From Nitrososphaerota archaeon (lineage in GTDB: Archaea; Thermoproteota; Nitrososphaeria; Nitrososphaerales; Nitrosopumilaceae): a stretch of 22,738 nucleotides of DNA. Position numbers and translations under genes: made by a program. The notes beneath the pieces were generated by a model. That model did not search any database, was not told where the DNA came from, and saw nothing but the letters and a program-made list of their open reading frames with translations. Shown in pieces: positions 8,424-14,895 of the stretch (positions are counted from its first letter, which is position 1; each line of letters opens with the position of its first letter). The DNA is taken from the NCBI GenBank assembly GCA_022565935.1, contig JADFJY010000005.1:1-22738 (forward strand), given 5' to 3'.

Positions 8424-8584
8424 GAAGAATAGAAATTGATATTGTAGATAAAGATTATCTTGATTTTCTTTCAATATGTATAGAAGAAGAACTTTCAATA
8501 GAAGATAAACTCAAAAACATCATCAGATATCATCTAATTATTTACAGAAATAGAAAGAAAATCAAAAATCAGAAACTATTTTAA
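8420..8584 (+). CDS. 54-residue putative small protein, TTG start overlapping upstream stop
   Basis: The frame begins with TTG inside the TTGA overlap with the preceding small gene and ends at TAA 8582-8584. It encodes an acidic N-terminal half (RRIEIDIVDKDYLDFL, then IEEELSIEDKL) and a strongly basic end (YRNRKKIKNQK). The first part has the strand-then-helix look of small ribbon-helix-helix or degron-type proteins, but no family is recognised. The tight stop-start overlap and codon composition like the neighbours support translation; the non-ATG start and small size keep this tentative. It ends 66 bases before the probable start of methionine aminopeptidase. Confidence 0.4.
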   Translation: MRRIEIDIVDKDYLDFLSICIEEELSIEDKLKNIIRYHLIIYRNRKKIKNQKLF

Positions 8585-8621
8585 AAAAATCAATTTATTA
8601 TGCCAAATCTTCAGATAATAA

Positions 8622-8629
8622 TTTTTAAA
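8622..8629 (+). promoter_or_regulatory. TATA box for methionine aminopeptidase
   Basis: TTTTTAAA is centred 25.5 bases upstream of the GTG at 8651. It lies downstream of the ATG at 8600, so it argues that the leaderless GTG is the true start. Confidence 0.55.
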
Positions 8630-8650
8630 GGCACACAAAAGATCAGAAAT

Positions 8651-9547
8651 GTGCAAATCGAAGATTATATCAAAGCAGGAAAGATTGCTGCAGAAGTAAG
8701 AGAGAAGGTTAGAGCAAAAAACTGGGTTGGAAAAACAGTTTACGAGATTTGTGAAGAAGTTGAAGGAGAGATTAAAAAAAGAGGAGCAAAATGTGCGTTT
8801 CCAGTAAATACCAGTATTAATGAAGTTGCAGCCCATTATACTGCAGAGCCAAATGACCCAATTACAATCAAAGATGATGACTTGGTAAAAATTGATCTAG
8901 GTGCACAGATTAATGGCTACATTGCAGATACTGCAGTAACTGTCTGTTATGATGCACAATTTGATGTCTTGGTTCAAGCAGCTGAAGAGGCATTAGGAAA
9001 TGCAATGTCGATGGCAAAATCAGGGGTAAAAGTAAGTGACATCGGACGTACAATTGAAAAAACAATAAAACAACTAGGATTCAAACCAATTGCAAATCTC
9101 AGTGGGCATTCATTAGATCAATACACAATACATGCTGGAAAAACTATTCCAAACATTTGGTCAATTGGGGGATATTCGCTTTCAAATAGCACAGCATATG
9201 CATGTGAACCATTTGTAACTACAAAGGATGCTGGTGGATTTGTAAGAAATGGGAAAATAAAGAACATTTTTGCCATAAATTCACGAAAGAGAATAAAAGA
9301 TCCTGAAGCAGATAGATTACTTGATTTTATTTGGGAGAATTTTAACATGTTGCCATTTGCATTAAGATGGATAACAAAAGAATGGGAAGAAAAGAAAGCA
9401 AGAGGGTTACTAGAAATTTTGATAAAGAAAAAAGCAGTACAAGCTTATCCAATTCTTATCGAAGTAAATGAACAAAGAGTTGCTCAAGCTGAGCACACAT
9501 TCATTCCAAATGAAAATGGGGTAACAATAACAACTATCACTCTATAG
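8651..9547 (+). CDS. map: Methionine aminopeptidase, type II (archaeal)
   Basis: The enzyme removes the initiator methionine from new proteins, using two metal ions. With the GTG start at 8651 the product is 298 residues, matching the roughly 295 residues of Pyrococcus MetAP, and its first residues (VQIEDYIKAGKIAAEVREK) align from residue 1 with that protein. All five metal ligands are present: D82 (KIDLG), D93 (IADTA), H153 (LSGHS), E186 (ACEPF) and E281 (AEHTF). The roughly 60-residue helical insert after the E186 region marks type II. An ATG at 8600 would add 17 residues with no counterpart, and a TATA box sits between the two starts. Its 3' end overlaps the convergent zinc-ribbon gene by 11 bases. 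Confidence 0.95.
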   Translation: MQIEDYIKAGKIAAEVREKVRAKNWVGKTVYEICEEVEGEIKKRGAKCAFPVNTSINEVAAHYTAEPNDPITIKDDDLVKIDLGAQINGYIADTAVTVCYDAQFDVLVQAAEEALGNAMSMAKSGVKVSDIGRTIEKTIKQLGFKPIANLSGHSLDQYTIHAGKTIPNIWSIGGYSLSNSTAYACEPFVTTKDAGGFVRNGKIKNIFAINSRKRIKDPEADRLLDFIWENFNMLPFALRWITKEWEEKKARGLLEILIKKKAVQAYPILIEVNEQRVAQAEHTFIPNENGVTITTITL

Positions 9548-9713
9548 TTTCGCCAAATATTTTTTCAACACTTGTCATTCCATCACATGAAGTGCAATTT
9601 GATGATTCAGTAAATAAGACATCACCTTCAATGAATTTTCTTTTTCTCATCATTCCACATTTTTTACATTTTTCAACAGTATATGCAATGATAATTTTTT
9701 TCTTAGAGAACAT
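9537..9713 (-). CDS. 58-residue zinc-ribbon protein, translationally coupled to the DUF1512 gene
   Basis: The gene starts at the ATG that shares one base with the DUF1512 stop (TAATG) and ends at TGA inside the 3' end of methionine aminopeptidase on the other strand. The 58 residues contain CKKC (C16, C19) and CTSC (C40, C43), a C-x2-C-x20-C-x2-C ribbon, in a basic N-terminal half (KKKIIIAYTVEKCKKCG, then MMRKRKF). Small ribbons of this kind in archaea bind nucleic acids or serve as subunits of larger complexes; nothing more precise can be read. The stop-start overlap indicates translation coupled to DUF1512. Confidence 0.65.
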   Translation of the reverse strand: MFSKKKIIIAYTVEKCKKCGMMRKRKFIEGDVLFTESSNCTSCDGMTSVEKIFGETIE

Positions 9714-10834
9714 TATTGAGTCACCCCAACAGTATTACCAACACCAATTATCAATACAGATTGACCTTCTTTGGTGTTTTCTTGAATCATTTCATAAACT
9801 TGTGAACTAACAGTATCAGCTTGATCAGCAATTTCTTTAGTCATCAAAGTAATTGCCTCTTTAACTGACTGTTTAACCACTATAGAAAAGACTGGGATGT
9901 GATTACTTGTGGCAATTGCTTCAATTTGAAATCTGTCAAAACCAATTCCACCAATAGCTGCACCAAAACCTTGTGAAACAGTTGCAGAGTCTTCACCTTC
10001 CATTTTTAATGCGGCATCAATCATAATAATTACATCAAGTTTGTTACTAGAAACAATTGTTTCTAATGCATCAGCAGGTCTTCCCACAGTAGAAGCTGGT
10101 CCTTCTGCTTTTAAGAGAAACAATGTCCTATTCTCAAATTCAGTTTTTGCAAGAACAGTTTGAAATGCAATAGTTTCTTTTTTACTATCCAACATCATTT
10201 TTCCTACAACCATTGAACCAATTCCATCTCCAACAGGTTGTCCTGCTTTAAATGCAGGAATTGCTTCTTTCATTGCCTCTGCTTGCTCCATGATAAAAGG
10301 AAGAAGTATTTGAAGAGGTAAAATTAGTGGATAATTGTTTTGTTTTTTTGCAGTCAAGTACATATGATTAACAATTTTGTAAATCATTTGTAATGAAGAA
10401 GCAATTTCAAGTAAAGTTTGAACTTTAGTTAATTCTAAATTACTGATTTCTGGAGAAAGTAATTTTACATGTTCTCGAGTATAATCTTCTCTAGACCTAA
10501 CTGTATGTCTTACTTTGTCAATTATACCATTAGGATCCATGTCAACTGGCATAATTGTAAAATAATCTAAAAATCGATCAATTTTTTTTATTAGATCATC
10601 TTTTGGTTTCAAATTTGTTTTAATGTAATTAATTAATTCAGTTCTTGATTCAACTTTAAAACTATCAAGTTTTTTAATTGCTTTTTTGATTTCACTCGAA
10701 GTAATGTATAATTGAATTCGTTGACCATAAAACACAAAAATTATAATTGGAATTATCCAGATTATCATCATTAATGGATTTGTGTCATCACTCATTCCAA
10801 ACAACTGATCAAAATCAAAATTTGTAAAATTCAC
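9713..10834 (-). CDS. DUF1512 family membrane-anchored protein
   Basis: This 373-residue protein matches the archaeal DUF1512 family: a short N-terminal tail, one membrane helix (about residues 20-36), a GQRIQLYI motif directly after it, then a long helical cytoplasmic domain and a C-terminal alpha/beta domain with glycine-rich stretches (GQPVGDGIGSMVVG, KAEGPASTVGRPADAL, and a final LIIGVGNTVGV). The family is conserved across archaea without an assigned reaction. The start is GTG at 10832-10834 with an AT-rich TATA-like box about 26 bases upstream. The stop overlaps the start of the small zinc-ribbon gene, suggesting the two proteins work together. Confidence 0.85.
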   Translation of the reverse strand: MNFTNFDFDQLFGMSDDTNPLMMIIWIIPIIIFVFYGQRIQLYITSSEIKKAIKKLDSFKVESRTELINYIKTNLKPKDDLIKKIDRFLDYFTIMPVDMDPNGIIDKVRHTVRSREDYTREHVKLLSPEISNLELTKVQTLLEIASSLQMIYKIVNHMYLTAKKQNNYPLILPLQILLPFIMEQAEAMKEAIPAFKAGQPVGDGIGSMVVGKMMLDSKKETIAFQTVLAKTEFENRTLFLLKAEGPASTVGRPADALETIVSSNKLDVIIMIDAALKMEGEDSATVSQGFGAAIGGIGFDRFQIEAIATSNHIPVFSIVVKQSVKEAITLMTKEIADQADTVSSQVYEMIQENTKEGQSVLIIGVGNTVGVTQ

Positions 10835-10856
10835 TAGAACTAAAGTTTGTCAGATC

Positions 10857-10865
10857 TAAATTAAA
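10857..10865 (-). promoter_or_regulatory. TATA box for the DUF1512 gene
   Basis: TTTAATTTA on the minus strand is centred about 27 bases upstream of the GTG start. Confidence 0.35.
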
Positions 10866-10943
10866 CCATTCGTCTGGTCTTCAGAGTAAATTAATCTCAA
10901 AATTCTAAAAAAACTATTCTAGTAATTGAGATATGGCTAGTGC

Positions 10944-10951
10944 ATTTATTA
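10944..10951 (+). promoter_or_regulatory. TATA box retained in front of the TBP remnant
   Basis: ATTTATTA is centred 28.5 bases upstream of the ATG at 10976, so the broken gene still has a plausible leaderless promoter. Confidence 0.35.
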
Positions 10952-10975
10952 CAGTTCAAATAAAAAAAACTGAAT

Positions 10976-11263
10976 ATGCCACAAACAAAACCAATTGTAA
11001 GCGTGGAAAATGTTGTATCCTCAGTAGATGTAAACCAAAAAACTGATTTTAACGAAATTACAAGAACATTTTCAGATGTAGAATATCATCCTGAACAATT
11101 TTCAGGACTTTTTCATAGAATGTTAGACCCAAAGATGCTTATTTTGTAATTCTCTTCAGGAAAACTTGTTTGCACAGGCGCTAAAAAAGAAGAAGGTGTG
11201 TACAGATCTGTAAATAATTTGCATGTATTATTAGAAGAAAAAGAACTAATGATTTATGATTAG
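10976..11263 (+). pseudogene. TATA-binding protein remnant: fused half-repeats with an internal stop
   Basis: The frame encodes 57 residues, an in-frame TAA at 11147-11149, then 37 more residues to TAG at 11261-11263. The first part (KPIVSVENVVSSVDV, then VEYHPEQF) is the start of an archaeal TBP, and the part around the stop (HRMLDPK, FSSGKLVCTGAKKEEG, YRSVNNLH, ELMIYD) looks like the end of the second TBP repeat. TBP is normally about 180-190 residues with two such repeats. Here a deletion seems to have joined the front of repeat 1 to the back of repeat 2 at the shared PEQF-x-G motif, leaving one repeat, and a stop codon followed. No frameshift is needed, so decay looks recent. A working TBP must be elsewhere in the genome. 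Confidence 0.75.
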
Positions 11264-11307
11264 TCACAGTAGGTAAATGAAATTTTTAATCTATAAAATT
11301 AATCAGT

Positions 11308-11643
11308 TTATTTAATAGGGCTCCCCAAAGGAACATCATCATTTACTGTCAACCAAAATGGTTTATCATCAACATCTGCTGCCAACAACATTGCATTAGA
11401 TTCAACTCCGGCTATCTTTTTTAGTTCCAAATTTGCAATTACAATTACAATTTTTCCCACAATATCTTCAGGTTGATAATATTGTGCACCACCAATTATC
11501 ACATCTCGTTGATCATCATTCCCCAAATCAATTCTTCCTTTGATAATTCTAGATTTACCTTCGATTGACTCAGTTGCAATAATTTTTGCAACTCGAATAT
11601 CTAGCTTTGCAAAATCATCATAGGATATAGTCATATCAATCAT
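11308..11643 (-). CDS. tRNA-binding OB-fold protein (MetRS beta subunit / Trbp111-like)
   Basis: This 111-residue protein is almost entirely one tRNA-binding OB fold: FAKLDIRVAKIIATE (11-25), GRIDLGNDDQRDVIIGGAQYYQPEDIVGKIVIVIANL, then KKIAGVESNAMLLAA near residues 75-89. The same domain forms the C-terminus or separate beta subunit of methionyl-tRNA synthetase and the free proteins Trbp111 and CsaA. It probably binds the outside corner of tRNA and aids MetRS or chaperones RNA; the sequence cannot separate these. Starts at M1 (11643) or M4 (11634) both fit. It follows a small unknown gene by 30 bases on the same strand, and an AT-rich box overlaps that gene's stop, so it may have its own promoter. 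Confidence 0.85.
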   Translation of the reverse strand: MIDMTISYDDFAKLDIRVAKIIATESIEGKSRIIKGRIDLGNDDQRDVIIGGAQYYQPEDIVGKIVIVIANLELKKIAGVESNAMLLAADVDDKPFWLTVNDDVPLGSPIK

Positions 11644-11673
11644 TAATTTTTCCCGTTAAAATGAATTTCGAAT

Positions 11674-11871
11674 TTATTGTAATTCATTTTTGTTTAATCC
11701 ACTAGTTTCAATTTCATATTTTAGGGCAGCAGGAAGTTCCATGTACTTTTTGTTAACTAGTACAATTATTTGATCTTCTGGAACATTGACTTTTTTTAAT
11801 AATTTTCCTCGTTGATGGGCGTATGCGTTTTTCCAAAAGCTAGCACCATCAAATGTTTCTATTTTTGGCAT
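11674..11871 (-). CDS. Small conserved-looking protein of unknown function (65 residues)
   Basis: From the ATG at 11871 the product is 65 residues (MPKIETFDGASFWKNAYAHQ at the start, then RGKLLKKVNVPEDQIIVLVNKKYMELPAAL). An ATG six codons earlier (11889) gives 71 residues, but the AT-rich CTTTAAATTT box around 11898-11907 is only 13 bases from it and about 31 from the later ATG, which suits the later start better. The protein is soluble, mixed alpha/beta, with no cysteines and no recognised motif. It sits 30 bases upstream of the tRNA-binding protein gene and may be co-transcribed. No family is recognised. Confidence 0.6.
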   Translation of the reverse strand: MPKIETFDGASFWKNAYAHQRGKLLKKVNVPEDQIIVLVNKKYMELPAALKYEIETSGLNKNELQ

Positions 11872-11908
11872 ATATTTTGATGGTTTCATTTTCTTTCAAA
11901 TTTAAAGT

Positions 11909-11987
11909 GACTGTGATGGAAGAGTGGCAAAAGCCATTGGAACTGGAGTTACTGTTCCGGATTTTAGGCATGTTGCCCACCACAGTC
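11909..11987 (+). ncRNA. Candidate structured RNA element, G+C-rich and cloverleaf-like (strand uncertain)
   Basis: Counted by hand, 39 of 79 bases are G or C, against about one third around it. The ends pair perfectly over 7 bases (GACTGTG with CACAGTC) and three inner hairpins are possible: GTGGC-AAAA-GCCAT, GGAAC-(10 bases)-GTTCC and GGCA-TGT-TGCC. The shape recalls a tRNA, but there is no T-arm TTCGA motif, so it is not a normal tRNA, and no C/D box pair is seen. It lies between two divergent genes. Folding could be chance, and a short reading frame also crosses it, so this is a hypothesis. Confidence 0.3.
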
Positions 11988-12012
11988 TATTTGAAACAAA
12001 ACAGGAATCTAA

Positions 12013-12020
12013 TATATTTA
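12013..12020 (+). promoter_or_regulatory. TATA box for the SRPBCC gene
   Basis: TATATTTA is centred 28.5 bases upstream of the ATG at 12045 and supports that start over the longer frame that opens at 11853. Confidence 0.5.
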
Positions 12021-12044
12021 ATGCGGAACAGATGTGTGTTTAAT

Positions 12045-12461
12045 ATGGCAACAATCGAGGTTGAAATAGAAATCAATGCCACAATTGACAAAGTTTGGGA
12101 CGTTGTCTCAGATATTGATAATGAACCAAAATTTTGGAAGGGAACAAAAGAAATCAAAAACTTGTCTAAAGATGGAAATATCGTAAATAGAGAAATTACA
12201 ATTGCATTTAGAGATCAAAAATGTCTCCAAGAGGTGAAACTTGTACCTAAAGAGAAGATAGAGGCAAAATTCACAAAAGGTATTCTGAAGGGTGAGAAAA
12301 TTATTTACCTTACCGCAAAAGATGAAAAAACCATACTTAACACAGTTTGGGACATAAAGCTAACTGGAATGATGAGTATGTTTACAGGTGTAATTAAAAA
12401 ACACATCAAAAGTGGTACTGAGCAAGCAATGCAAAGCATCAAAGAAGAAATAGAGAGATAG
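12045..12461 (+). CDS. SRPBCC (START/Bet v1-like) family protein
   Basis: With the ATG at 12045 the product is 138 residues, the usual length for a single-domain SRPBCC protein. It opens MATIEVEIEINATIDKVWDV, the characteristic first strand and helix of polyketide-cyclase/dehydrase-like members, then FWKGTKEIKNLS, several long strands, and ends in an amphipathic helix (GTEQAMQSIKEEIE). Such proteins hold a hydrophobic ligand such as a lipid or polyketide in a deep cavity; no ligand can be read here. The frame is open further upstream to 11853, but those residues look unlike coding sequence and lie over the G+C-rich element. The glycosyltransferase gene begins four bases after its stop, so the two are an operon and may handle a lipid substrate together. 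Confidence 0.8.
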   Translation: MATIEVEIEINATIDKVWDVVSDIDNEPKFWKGTKEIKNLSKDGNIVNREITIAFRDQKCLQEVKLVPKEKIEAKFTKGILKGEKIIYLTAKDEKTILNTVWDIKLTGMMSMFTGVIKKHIKSGTEQAMQSIKEEIER

Positions 12462-12465
12462 ATTC

Positions 12466-13674
12466 ATGGAGTTAATTATCGATGTTTTCAACTACTCACT
12501 AACTGCAATTCTAATAGGAGTTTGTGGTGCTTGGATATTTTTAATCAAATCAATGACGGATTCGTTTAGATTAACTCCATATCTTGACAAATTTGAAAAT
12601 ACATCCAAATCATTTCCAAAGGTTTCAATAATTCTTCCAGCAAGAAACGAAGAGGATTTTATTGGTAAATGTTTAGACTCGTTAATTAAACAAGATTATA
12701 AAAATTATGAAATTATAGTAATTGATGATTCATCTGAGGATACAACAGGTAAAATAATTTTAGAGTATGCAAAAAAATCTTCTAAAATAATTCCAGTGTC
12801 TGCAAAACCCAAACCAGATGGATGGATAGGTAAAAACTGGGCATGTATGGAAGGATATAGAAAAGCAACAGGTGAACTGTTGTTATTTACTGATGCAGAC
12901 ACAAAACATTCTAAAAACGTACTATCGCTTGCAGTGTCACATTTGATTTCGTTTAATTTAGATGCATTATCTGCAATTCCAAAAATGTTAACATTTGATT
13001 TTTGGACCAAGATTACACTTCCTATGATTTCTACATTTTTACATACTAGATTTTCAGCATTAAATGTAAACAACCCGTCAAAAAAAACAGGGTATTTCTT
13101 TGGAAGTTTTTTTATCTTGAAAAAAAAGACATACGAAGAAGTTGGAATGCATGAAGGAGTAAAACAAGAAATTATTGAAGATGGGGCATTAGGAAAGAAA
13201 GTAAAAGAATTAGGATACAAAATGAAGATGGTACGAGGAGACCACCTGATTGATGCTGTTTGGGCTCGAGATAAAATTACTTTGTGGAATGCACTAAAAA
13301 GATTAATGGTTCCATTATATCTTCAAAATGGAAAAATTGCAATTGGTATTTTCTTTGCTGTATTATTTTTGTTGTTTATTCCATTTCCAATATTTGCAGT
13401 ATCAATATTATTACCAGCAGAAACCATATCTGCTAAAATGCTATGTATTTCTGCAGCAATTGCTTCTATTCTTATTTACACAGGTGCCATAATTGAGGTA
13501 AAAATAGGGCTCAAACTAAGATTGGTTTATGCATTATTTGCACCACTAGGAGGCCTAGTAGTAGTTTTAGGATTTTTAAGCGGACTAATTCAGGCAAAGA
13601 GTGACTCATCGGTTACATGGAAAGAAAGAAGATACTCTTTGAAAGATCATACTCAAAATTCAATCAGTGTATAG
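12466..13674 (+). CDS. Family 2 glycosyltransferase with membrane anchor segments
   Basis: This 402-residue enzyme has an N-terminal membrane helix (about 8-28), a GT-A glycosyltransferase domain (about 52-270) and two or three C-terminal membrane helices (about 292-378). Motifs are PARNEE (58-63), the nucleotide-binding DDSS (87-90), the metal-binding DAD (143-145) and the E238-D239 pair in IIEDG. The order and the WIGKNWACMEGY stretch resemble processive or lipid-directed GT2 enzymes such as the CrtQ/HpnB group, which transfer a sugar from a nucleotide donor to a membrane lipid. Donor and acceptor are not known. It is coupled to the SRPBCC gene just upstream, which fits a lipid-like acceptor. 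Confidence 0.85.
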   Translation: MELIIDVFNYSLTAILIGVCGAWIFLIKSMTDSFRLTPYLDKFENTSKSFPKVSIILPARNEEDFIGKCLDSLIKQDYKNYEIIVIDDSSEDTTGKIILEYAKKSSKIIPVSAKPKPDGWIGKNWACMEGYRKATGELLLFTDADTKHSKNVLSLAVSHLISFNLDALSAIPKMLTFDFWTKITLPMISTFLHTRFSALNVNNPSKKTGYFFGSFFILKKKTYEEVGMHEGVKQEIIEDGALGKKVKELGYKMKMVRGDHLIDAVWARDKITLWNALKRLMVPLYLQNGKIAIGIFFAVLFLLFIPFPIFAVSILLPAETISAKMLCISAAIASILIYTGAIIEVKIGLKLRLVYALFAPLGGLVVVLGFLSGLIQAKSDSSVTWKERRYSLKDHTQNSISV

Positions 13675-13680
13675 TAAGCC

Positions 13681-13688
13681 TTTTAGAT
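13681..13688 (+). promoter_or_regulatory. TATA box for the HtrA-type protease gene
   Basis: TTTTAGAT is centred about 26.5 bases upstream of the ATG at 13711, seven bases after the glycosyltransferase stop. It suggests the protease gene is transcribed separately. Confidence 0.45.
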
Positions 13689-13710
13689 AGAAAATAAAGA
13701 AAAAAAATTC

Positions 13711-14853
13711 ATGGACAAATCAAGCGTGTTGGTAGGTGGGACTATCGGATCTTTAATTGTCATTGTTGTTTTTGCTGTACTATTTGTATCACCACCAGAA
13801 TCAATAAAACCAGAAATCATAGTAAGTAATGGCAATTCAGCAAGTACAGTAGGAGAAACAATCCAAGTTTATTCAAAGAGTTTATCATTAATTGAAATTT
13901 TTGAAAAATCTGAATCAGGAGTAGTGAGAGTCAATGTACAAAGAGGTGAAGTAGATGATGGAACAGCGGGATTAGGTTCAGGTTTTGTTTTTGATAAAAA
14001 AGGACATGTAATTACAAATGCACATGTTGTTGAGAATGCAAAAAAGGTGGTAGTTACATTTCTTGATGGTAGATCATACAATGCAGAAATTATAGGAGTA
14101 GATGAGTTTACTGATCTTGCAGTAATCAAAGTAAATGTAGACTTTGCACTTTTGCATCCATTACCACTTGGTGATTCATCTAACCTCAAAGTAGGAGAAG
14201 CAATAGCTGCAATTGGAAATCCATTTGGATTGTCAGGTTCCATGACTTCAGGAATAGTGAGTCAATTAGGAAGATTACTTCCATCAGGTTCTGGATATTC
14301 CATACCAGATGTTATTCAAACAGATGCTGCCATCAATCCTGGTAATTCAGGCGGGCCACTACTTAACATGAGAGGAGAAGTAGTCGGTATAAACACCGCA
14401 ATTCAATCAACAACTGGTGAATTTACTGGTGTAGGATTTGCAATACCATCACAGACGATTGCCAAAATTATTCCAACCCTTACTGAATATGGAGAATACA
14501 AACATCCATGGATTGGTATCTCAGGTAGAGATATTGATCCGGATCTAGCTAAAGTTTTGAGACTAAAAGATGCAGTGGGGTTTTTGGTAGTGACAGTAGT
14601 AGAAAATAGTCCAGCATCTAAAGCAGGATTAATTGGATCTGAAAAAATCATCGAAGTTGAAGGGGTAAACTATCCAATGGGAGGAGACATCATTTTATCA
14701 GTTGATGGAATTGAAGTTAGAAAGATTAGTGATATTTTGATACATCTTCAAAGAGTAAAATCAGTTGGCGATGAAATGGTTTTAGAGATTTTAAGAGATA
14801 ATAGAACGACTAGTGTCACAATTATTCTCCAAGAGAGGCCAAATAGAAATTAG
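13711..14853 (+). CDS. Membrane-anchored HtrA/DegP-type serine protease with PDZ domain
   Basis: The 380-residue protein has one N-terminal membrane helix (about 7-27), a short linker, a trypsin-like domain (about 60-255) and one PDZ domain (about 262-370). The catalytic triad is present: H105 in TNAHVV, D135 in TDLAVIKV and S213 in GNSGGPL. The oxyanion and substrate loops (AAIGNPFGL, QTDAAINP) are typical. HtrA proteases degrade or refold damaged proteins outside the membrane; here the protease would face the archaeal pseudoperiplasm. Length matches single-PDZ DegS-like members. The gene lies between the glycosyltransferase and cofG on the same strand but has its own TATA-like box, and cofG has another. 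Confidence 0.93.
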   Translation: MDKSSVLVGGTIGSLIVIVVFAVLFVSPPESIKPEIIVSNGNSASTVGETIQVYSKSLSLIEIFEKSESGVVRVNVQRGEVDDGTAGLGSGFVFDKKGHVITNAHVVENAKKVVVTFLDGRSYNAEIIGVDEFTDLAVIKVNVDFALLHPLPLGDSSNLKVGEAIAAIGNPFGLSGSMTSGIVSQLGRLLPSGSGYSIPDVIQTDAAINPGNSGGPLLNMRGEVVGINTAIQSTTGEFTGVGFAIPSQTIAKIIPTLTEYGEYKHPWIGISGRDIDPDLAKVLRLKDAVGFLVVTVVENSPASKAGLIGSEKIIEVEGVNYPMGGDIILSVDGIEVRKISDILIHLQRVKSVGDEMVLEILRDNRTTSVTIILQERPNRN

Positions 14854-14865
14854 TACAATACAAGC

Positions 14866-14873
14866 ATAAATAC
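14866..14873 (+). promoter_or_regulatory. TATA box for cofG
   Basis: ATAAATAC is centred 26.5 bases upstream of the TTG at 14896, which fixes that non-ATG codon as a leaderless start. Confidence 0.5.
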
Positions 14874-14895
14874 TTCTAGTCAGGAATTCTCTCTA

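Noticed and set aside
9592..9810. 72-residue plus-strand frame between map and DUF1512
   Set aside because: The minus strand here codes for the zinc ribbon with CxxC pairs and for the end of DUF1512; the plus frame has no such support.
11660..11688. Inverted repeat AATGAATT/AATTCATT upstream of the tRNA-binding protein gene
   Set aside because: Short AT-only arms are expected by chance in this composition, and one arm lies in coding sequence.
11909..11987. Normal tRNA gene
   Set aside because: The acceptor-like ends pair, but there is no T arm or TTCGA-type loop before the 3' strand and no clear 7-base anticodon loop.
11853..12044. N-terminal extension of the SRPBCC gene from 11853
   Set aside because: The 64 extra residues do not fit the fold, cross the G+C-rich element, and a TATA box sits 28 bases before the ATG at 12045.
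12705..13220. 171-residue frame on the minus strand inside the glycosyltransferase gene
   Set aside because: It runs antisense to the catalytic domain and has no recognisable domain; a shadow of the AT-rich codon pattern.
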